Below are positions 6,141 through 9,737 of a DNA stretch of 9,737 bases, piece by piece. The position numbers and the translations under genes were made by a program. The first letter of the stretch is position 1, and each line of letters starts with the position of its first letter. The stretch is taken from the NCBI GenBank assembly GCA_002449145.1, contig DKCG01000024.1:1-9737 (forward strand). Reading direction: 5' to 3'. A model generated the notes under the pieces. It was not told the origin of the DNA. It was given only the letters and a program-made list of their open reading frames with translations, and did not search any database. The DNA is from Christensenella sp. UBA6880 (GTDB lineage Bacteria > Bacillota > Clostridia > Christensenellales > CAG-917).

Positions 6141-6884
6141 TTATTTTGCGAGTTTTGCGGCTTTAAGCGCAAGCACTATCGGCGGCGTAACGAGCGAGAA
6201 CGAAACCACCTCGACGGCAAAGTTCACGCCGAACCACGCAAGCACGTATTCGACCGTAACGACGGTGTTTTGCGCAATGGACGTGCCGTTGAAAAACAAT
6301 AGGGTGAATATCGCAACGAACAGCGTGTTGGTGACGACGCCGAGTGCGGCGGAAAACGCATATATAAACTGATTGGTCAATATCTCGCGCCCCTCTTTTT
6401 TCTTGTCGGAATCGCGATTTTTTGCGGCGTTGCTTTTTGATTTTGCGCTCTCGTTTGCCGTGTTTTCGAGGGAAGAATCGAGGGTGTTCTCATATGCGGT
6501 TTGGCGCATATATTCGTAATTGCACGTGCGTTTCATACGCGCGTAAAACGCGCATTTTTGAAGTCCGTATCTCGTGAAATAGCAAACCACAGCAATGAGC
6601 ACTCTCGGCACTATGCAGACGAGCGGATTTTGAAAAATCGGCGCGACGGGGGAAGCGGCTTTCGTGGTGAACCATGCAATATAGTTGACAAGCCCCATCA
6701 TAATTCCCATTGCGAGCGAGGTTCTGAAAGAAGCGACTTGCGCAAGGATAATCGTCGGCAAAATCATAAGCGCAAGGGTTATCGTGCCGAACTGAACGGG
6801 GACGAAACAAAAGATTATCGTCAGCGCGAGCATAAGCGCGAGTAGAGTGATATTCTTGATGTTTTCAAGTCTTTTGCTTTGCAT
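6141..6884 (-). CDS. ECF-transporter S-component-like membrane protein, substrate unknown
   Basis: This 247-residue protein probably forms the substrate-binding membrane subunit of an energy-coupling-factor importer for a vitamin or similar small molecule. About five to six membrane segments are visible. The first half (residues 12-104) has the family look: ITLLALMLALTIIF, then a VQFGTITLALMILPTIIL helix pair, RTSLAMGIMMGLVNYIAW, and PRVLIAVV. A charged, probably cytoplasmic insert (about 110-170, rich in Lys, Asn and Ser) makes it longer than most S components, which are roughly 170-200 residues. The ATG at 6884 has AAGG five bases upstream. A longer frame to 7016 runs through the promoter and is not used. 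The shared T, EcfA and A' subunits are not in this window. Confidence 0.7.
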   Translation of the reverse strand: MQSKRLENIKNITLLALMLALTIIFCFVPVQFGTITLALMILPTIILAQVASFRTSLAMGIMMGLVNYIAWFTTKAASPVAPIFQNPLVCIVPRVLIAVVCYFTRYGLQKCAFYARMKRTCNYEYMRQTAYENTLDSSLENTANESAKSKSNAAKNRDSDKKKEGREILTNQFIYAFSAALGVVTNTLFVAIFTLLFFNGTSIAQNTVVTVEYVLAWFGVNFAVEVVSFSLVTPPIVLALKAAKLAK

Positions 6885-6927
6885 AATAACCTTAAACTTT
6901 TTATTTGCCGATTCGTTTGATAAATTG

Positions 6928-6956
6928 ATTATATGCTCTTGCGCCGTCTTTGTCAA
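6928..6956 (-). promoter_or_regulatory. Consensus sigma-A promoter of the ECF-like gene
   Basis: On the minus strand a perfect TTGACA (6956-6951), 17-base spacer and perfect TATAAT (6933-6928) are present. The predicted start near 6921 gives a 37-base leader, too short for a known vitamin riboswitch. Expression is therefore probably strong and constitutive, unless a repressor binds. Confidence 0.85.
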
Positions 6957-7050
6957 ACTTATATGAGGGCGTAGTTTCTCGATTGCGAGCGATTCGCTTA
7001 CGATTGCAAAACGCAACGTTTATATATTCAAAACGCAATAATAAAACCGC

Positions 7051-7085
7051 TTTTTCGACGATAAAAGTTTTGACGTTTTTCGACG
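7051..7085. promoter_or_regulatory. Pair of candidate Spo0A boxes upstream of spoIIE
   Basis: TTTTTCGACG occurs at 7051-7060 and again at 7076-7085, spaced 25 bases. Its complement CGTCGAAAAA matches the Spo0A box core TGTCGAA plus A-rich tail at all but the first base. Spo0A-P is known to activate spoIIE in Bacillus subtilis, so the position fits. A possible -35 TTGACG (7070-7075) with TATTAG (7096-7101) at a long 20-base spacing lies between and after them, similar to the long-spacer promoters of that regulon. The promoter assignment is weaker than the boxes. The rest of 6957-7159 shows no gene. Confidence 0.5.
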
Positions 7086-7159
7086 GCATAAGAAATATTA
7101 GTGCTTTTTGCGCACCGAAAAAGAAAAATTCCGCACGACGAATTTGCTAAAATTGCGGT

Positions 7160-9454
7160 ATGAAAAACCATATACTCACCGCCAAAAGAAAAGTGTTTCC
7201 CACCTTCGATTTGAAGATGAGCGCAAAAACGGCAGTTGCGTTCACCCTCGAAGGTCTTGCGTTATTCTTGTTTGCGAGCGTGCCGTCTTTCGGGTTTGCG
7301 TTTTCGCTCGCGCTGTTTTGCGCCCTCGTTTTCGCACGGCAAAACATACTTGCCGTATCGCCTTGCTTTATCGTCGCAAACGTCGTTTTCACGCCCGACT
7401 GGCGTATGCTTCTGTATGCTCTCGCCCCCGTCGTGATACTCGTTGCGCTGTATGCGATTTTCTACAAATTCCGCAAAAACGTGCCTCTTTGGTCGATTGC
7501 CCTTTGCGCGCTTGTCGGTATGATTCCGTACGTTGCGTGCGGTTGCGTTTTCGGCAGCGATTATTTAAGATTCGGGCTGTCGGCGTTGTTTGCCGTAGTG
7601 ACGACATTTTGCTTCGGCATTTGCGCGTATGCGGTGTTCGTGCGTTCGATTCTGCACAAGGCAACCGTTGACGAACTCATTTGCGGCGGCATAACTCTCG
7701 CCGTCACGGGTTACGCGCTGTCGGGCGTTGGCGGCTACGGCTTTTACGCATACGGCGCGGCGCTGTCTTTTTGCGTGCTGTTCTGCTCGGTTTGCTTCAA
7801 GCCGCAAACGACGCTTTTCGTCGGGATATTGCTCGGCGCGGGTATGAGCGTTGCAAGGTGGAATATGACCTATCTCGGCGCGGCGGTCGCGCTCGCAACG
7901 GCGGCGGTTGCGTTTTCGCCGTTCACAAAGTGGTCGTCCGCTCTTGCAATCGTCGCAATCGAGGGCATAGAGTGGTTGCTCGACGCATATTCGGGCACGG
8001 GGTGGCAATCGCTTGTTATGTGCGCCGTCGGCGTGATTTGCGCGCTGTGTATCCCCTCGTCCGTAACCACCAAAATCAAAGGACTTGCGAAAGGGGACAA
8101 CCGCAGAGCGTACACGGGCGTAGTGAACAGACGAGGCAGAGAACTCGCCGCAAGGCTATCGTCCGCTTCCGATGTGTTTTACGATATGTCCAAAAATCTC
8201 GAACAAGTTGCGCAAAACTCGTCCGAGTGTTCCCCCGACAAACTCGCAAAAGAGGTTGCGAAAAGTTTTTGCGGACGTTGCCGCGACAGAGAGATATGTT
8301 TCACCGCGCTCGGCTCGGATACGGCAAGCGTACTCTTGCCTATGGCGGACGCGGCGGTCAACAGAGGCAAGGTTACAATCCTCGATATGCCGCCGTTTGT
8401 GACGAGCAGATGCTCGAATATGCACTCGCTCGCCTCTGCGATAAACACGAGTGCCGAAGCGTACAAAAAGAGAATGAGCGAGGCAAAGAGCCTCGTTGCG
8501 TGCAAAAGTCTGATGTCGGAGCAGTTTGCGGGGGTTTCGCTCGTTTTAGATTCGCTTGCGACCTCTTGCGCCGAACAAGTCAATTTTGCTTCCGACGACG
8601 TGGAATTTCTGAAAAGCGAACTTCTCAAACACAACGTCGTGGCAAGCGAAATCGTGATATGCGGCGAAGGCTCGAAATCGAGCGCGACGTTGCTCGTCAG
8701 AAGTTCGGACGCACAAAAAGCCGTCGTTGCAAAAATCGTATCTAAACATCTCGGCTGCAAAATGGAAGTGTCCAAAATTCAGGACAAAGGCTCGCAAAAA
8801 GCGATGTATCTCGACTGCGCGCCCGTTTACGAAGTGGCGTTCGGCACTGCGCAGAAAAGATACGGCGAGGAAAGCGAAAGCGGCGACACCGTAAGCGTGC
8901 TTTGTCCGTCGAGAACTCGCCGACTTTTCGCCATTTGCGACGGTATGGGACACGGAAGCAATGCAAGCAAAACCAGCAAAAACGCCGTGCGTATGATTGA
9001 AAGTTTCTACCGTGCGGGCATAGATTCGGGTATAATTTTGAGCCTTGCAAACAAGTTGCTAAAAATAGGCGCGGAAGATATGTTTTCCTCTCTCGACATA
9101 GCGGTGCTCGATATGCAATCGGGCGGTCTCGACGTCGTGAAACTCGGCTCGGCAAGCAGTTTCATCATTCGCAAAGAAAACATCGAAATGCTCACTTGCA
9201 CTTGCGCGCCAATAGGAATCGTAGACGACGTAGAGAGCATAACGTCGCGCTATCAACTTTTCGACGGGGATATGCTGCTTATGATGAGCGACGGCGTGTT
9301 CGACGTGCTCGACGGTTCGGGCGTTTGCGAGGCGATTGACGAAATTGACACGCAAAATCCCCAAACGCTTGCCGACGCAATCCTCGAAAAAGCACTGCAA
9401 AAGGGCGCAAACGACGACTGCACCGTGCTCGCAATGCGGCTTTTTATGGTGTGA
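7160..9454 (+). CDS. spoIIE: Stage II sporulation protein E, PP2C-type phosphatase
   Basis: This 764-residue protein matches SpoIIE (827 residues in B. subtilis), which dephosphorylates the anti-anti-sigma factor SpoIIAA. That activates sigma-F in the forespore and links it to the division septum. Residues about 22-300 form roughly ten membrane helices. The linker has a Cys motif, C371xxC374 and C380. The C-terminal PP2C phosphatase (about 550-764) keeps metal-binding acids in DGMGHG (D594), SDG (D711) and NDDC (D752/D753). ATG 7160 is the first in-frame start, since a stop lies at 7148-7150, but no Shine-Dalgarno sequence precedes it. The weak -10-like TAAAAT (7148-7153) would make a nearly leaderless mRNA. 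Internal M20 also lacks a clear ribosome site. It is divergent from the ECF-like gene. Confidence 0.93.
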   Translation: MKNHILTAKRKVFPTFDLKMSAKTAVAFTLEGLALFLFASVPSFGFAFSLALFCALVFARQNILAVSPCFIVANVVFTPDWRMLLYALAPVVILVALYAIFYKFRKNVPLWSIALCALVGMIPYVACGCVFGSDYLRFGLSALFAVVTTFCFGICAYAVFVRSILHKATVDELICGGITLAVTGYALSGVGGYGFYAYGAALSFCVLFCSVCFKPQTTLFVGILLGAGMSVARWNMTYLGAAVALATAAVAFSPFTKWSSALAIVAIEGIEWLLDAYSGTGWQSLVMCAVGVICALCIPSSVTTKIKGLAKGDNRRAYTGVVNRRGRELAARLSSASDVFYDMSKNLEQVAQNSSECSPDKLAKEVAKSFCGRCRDREICFTALGSDTASVLLPMADAAVNRGKVTILDMPPFVTSRCSNMHSLASAINTSAEAYKKRMSEAKSLVACKSLMSEQFAGVSLVLDSLATSCAEQVNFASDDVEFLKSELLKHNVVASEIVICGEGSKSSATLLVRSSDAQKAVVAKIVSKHLGCKMEVSKIQDKGSQKAMYLDCAPVYEVAFGTAQKRYGEESESGDTVSVLCPSRTRRLFAICDGMGHGSNASKTSKNAVRMIESFYRAGIDSGIILSLANKLLKIGAEDMFSSLDIAVLDMQSGGLDVVKLGSASSFIIRKENIEMLTCTCAPIGIVDDVESITSRYQLFDGDMLLMMSDGVFDVLDGSGVCEAIDEIDTQNPQTLADAILEKALQKGANDDCTVLAMRLFMV

Positions 9455-9486
9455 TTTTTCGTACGTGCGCAGCAACGCCGCGAAAA

Positions 9487-9518
9487 AATTAATAATTAAT
9501 AATGAATAATTAATAATT
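9487..9518. repeat. Tandem heptamer array, copy C (inverted orientation)
   Basis: Read on the minus strand it is AATTATT, AATTATT, CATTATT, AATTATT and a partial AATT, the same heptamer as at 85-116 and 4208-4254 but in the opposite orientation. It lies 32 bases after the spoIIE stop. I see no convincing intrinsic terminator for spoIIE between them. Confidence 0.75.
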
Positions 9519-9522
9519 GCGG

Positions 9523-9535
9523 AAGGCGAAGCCTT
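9523..9535. repeat. Small GC hairpin of composite intergenic repeat, copy C
   Basis: AAGGC (9523-9527), loop GAA, GCCTT (9531-9535) form a perfect stem. With the neighbouring array it mirrors the hairpin-plus-array unit at 64-116 in reverse orientation. Confidence 0.6.
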
Positions 9536-9599
9536 AATCTGAATACTTATTCGAAGGCTACTTGTACACGGGATGTGCATATTCGCAGACGGAATTGGA

Positions 9600-9694
9600 G
9601 CCGCAAGGCGGCGACCGTAGCGAGCGTCGAGCTTGACGATTAGTACGAGAATGCGTGGCATTCTGTTGCGAAGCCGCCACGCAGACGAAGTGGC
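9600..9694. repeat. Chain of small hairpins in gene-free right end
   Basis: Four stems follow one another: GCCGC/GCGGC (9600-9604 with 9608-9612), CGTC/GACG (9625-9628 with 9635-9638), AGAATGC/GCATTCT (9648-9654 with 9658-9664) and GCCAC/GTGGC (9676-9680 with 9690-9694). Longer open frames across it have no recognisable protein features and are unlikely to be genes. It looks like a structured intergenic repeat, possibly continuing beyond the window. The stretch 9455-9737 contains no gene that I can support. Confidence 0.5.
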
Positions 9695-9737
9695 ATAATG
9701 AGAAAAATGTCCTTATCTATGCGAGCACCGAGTGTTG

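Noticed and set aside
6885..7016. N-terminal extension of the ECF-like protein to 7016
   Set aside because: It would run through a perfect sigma-A promoter, and the S-component fold begins just after the ATG at 6884, which has its own ribosome site.
9059..9661. Minus-strand open frame of 200 codons opposite the end of spoIIE
   Set aside because: Most of it is antisense to the conserved PP2C domain, and the rest covers the repeat arrays and hairpins.

Overview
The window reads as a chromosome segment from a low- to mid-GC Gram-positive bacterium, most likely an uncultured member of the Clostridia. The grounds are Shine-Dalgarno-rich starts, sigma-A-type promoters with 17-base spacers, lipobox lipoproteins instead of periplasmic proteins, a spoIIE sporulation phosphatase gene, and a xylulokinase of the clostridial type. 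No rRNA, tRNA, CRISPR array or transposase is visible.

Left part (about 123-4148, + strand): a compact zinc-uptake operon. It holds a Fur-family regulator (probably Zur), a small Cys/His-rich membrane protein, ZnuA (zinc-binding lipoprotein with an acidic His-rich loop), ZnuC (ATPase), ZnuB (permease) and a small predicted OB-fold lipoprotein. A strong promoter (183-211) overlaps a 27-base imperfect palindrome (209-235) with a 7-1-7 core, a good candidate for the regulator's own operator. A second promoter appears to start transcription at the foot of an 80-nt, three-way-junction RNA structure (962-1041) that ends in a T7 tract just upstream of znuA. This is the most interesting unexplained element in the window. 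Regulator, transporter and accessory proteins would together make a zinc-responsive import system.

Middle part (about 4129-6956): two convergent hairpin terminators separate the zinc operon from two minus-strand genes. One is a xylulokinase-like FGGY sugar kinase (start 5886) with its own promoter. Upstream of it is a membrane protein resembling the substrate-binding S component of an ECF vitamin transporter (start 6884), driven by a perfect-consensus sigma-A promoter.

Right part (6957-9737): a divergent intergenic region carries two near-consensus Spo0A boxes. It leads into spoIIE on the + strand, which has a membrane N-terminus, a Cys motif and a PP2C phosphatase domain. The window ends in a gene-free stretch made of a heptamer repeat array and a chain of small hairpins.

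Three intergenic regions (about 64-141, 4186-4278, 9487-9535) share one composite architecture: a small GC hairpin beside a tandem array of the 7-mer (A/C)ATTATT. In two of them a CTCGCA..TGCGAG hairpin terminator follows. This suggests a dispersed, genome-specific intergenic repeat family.
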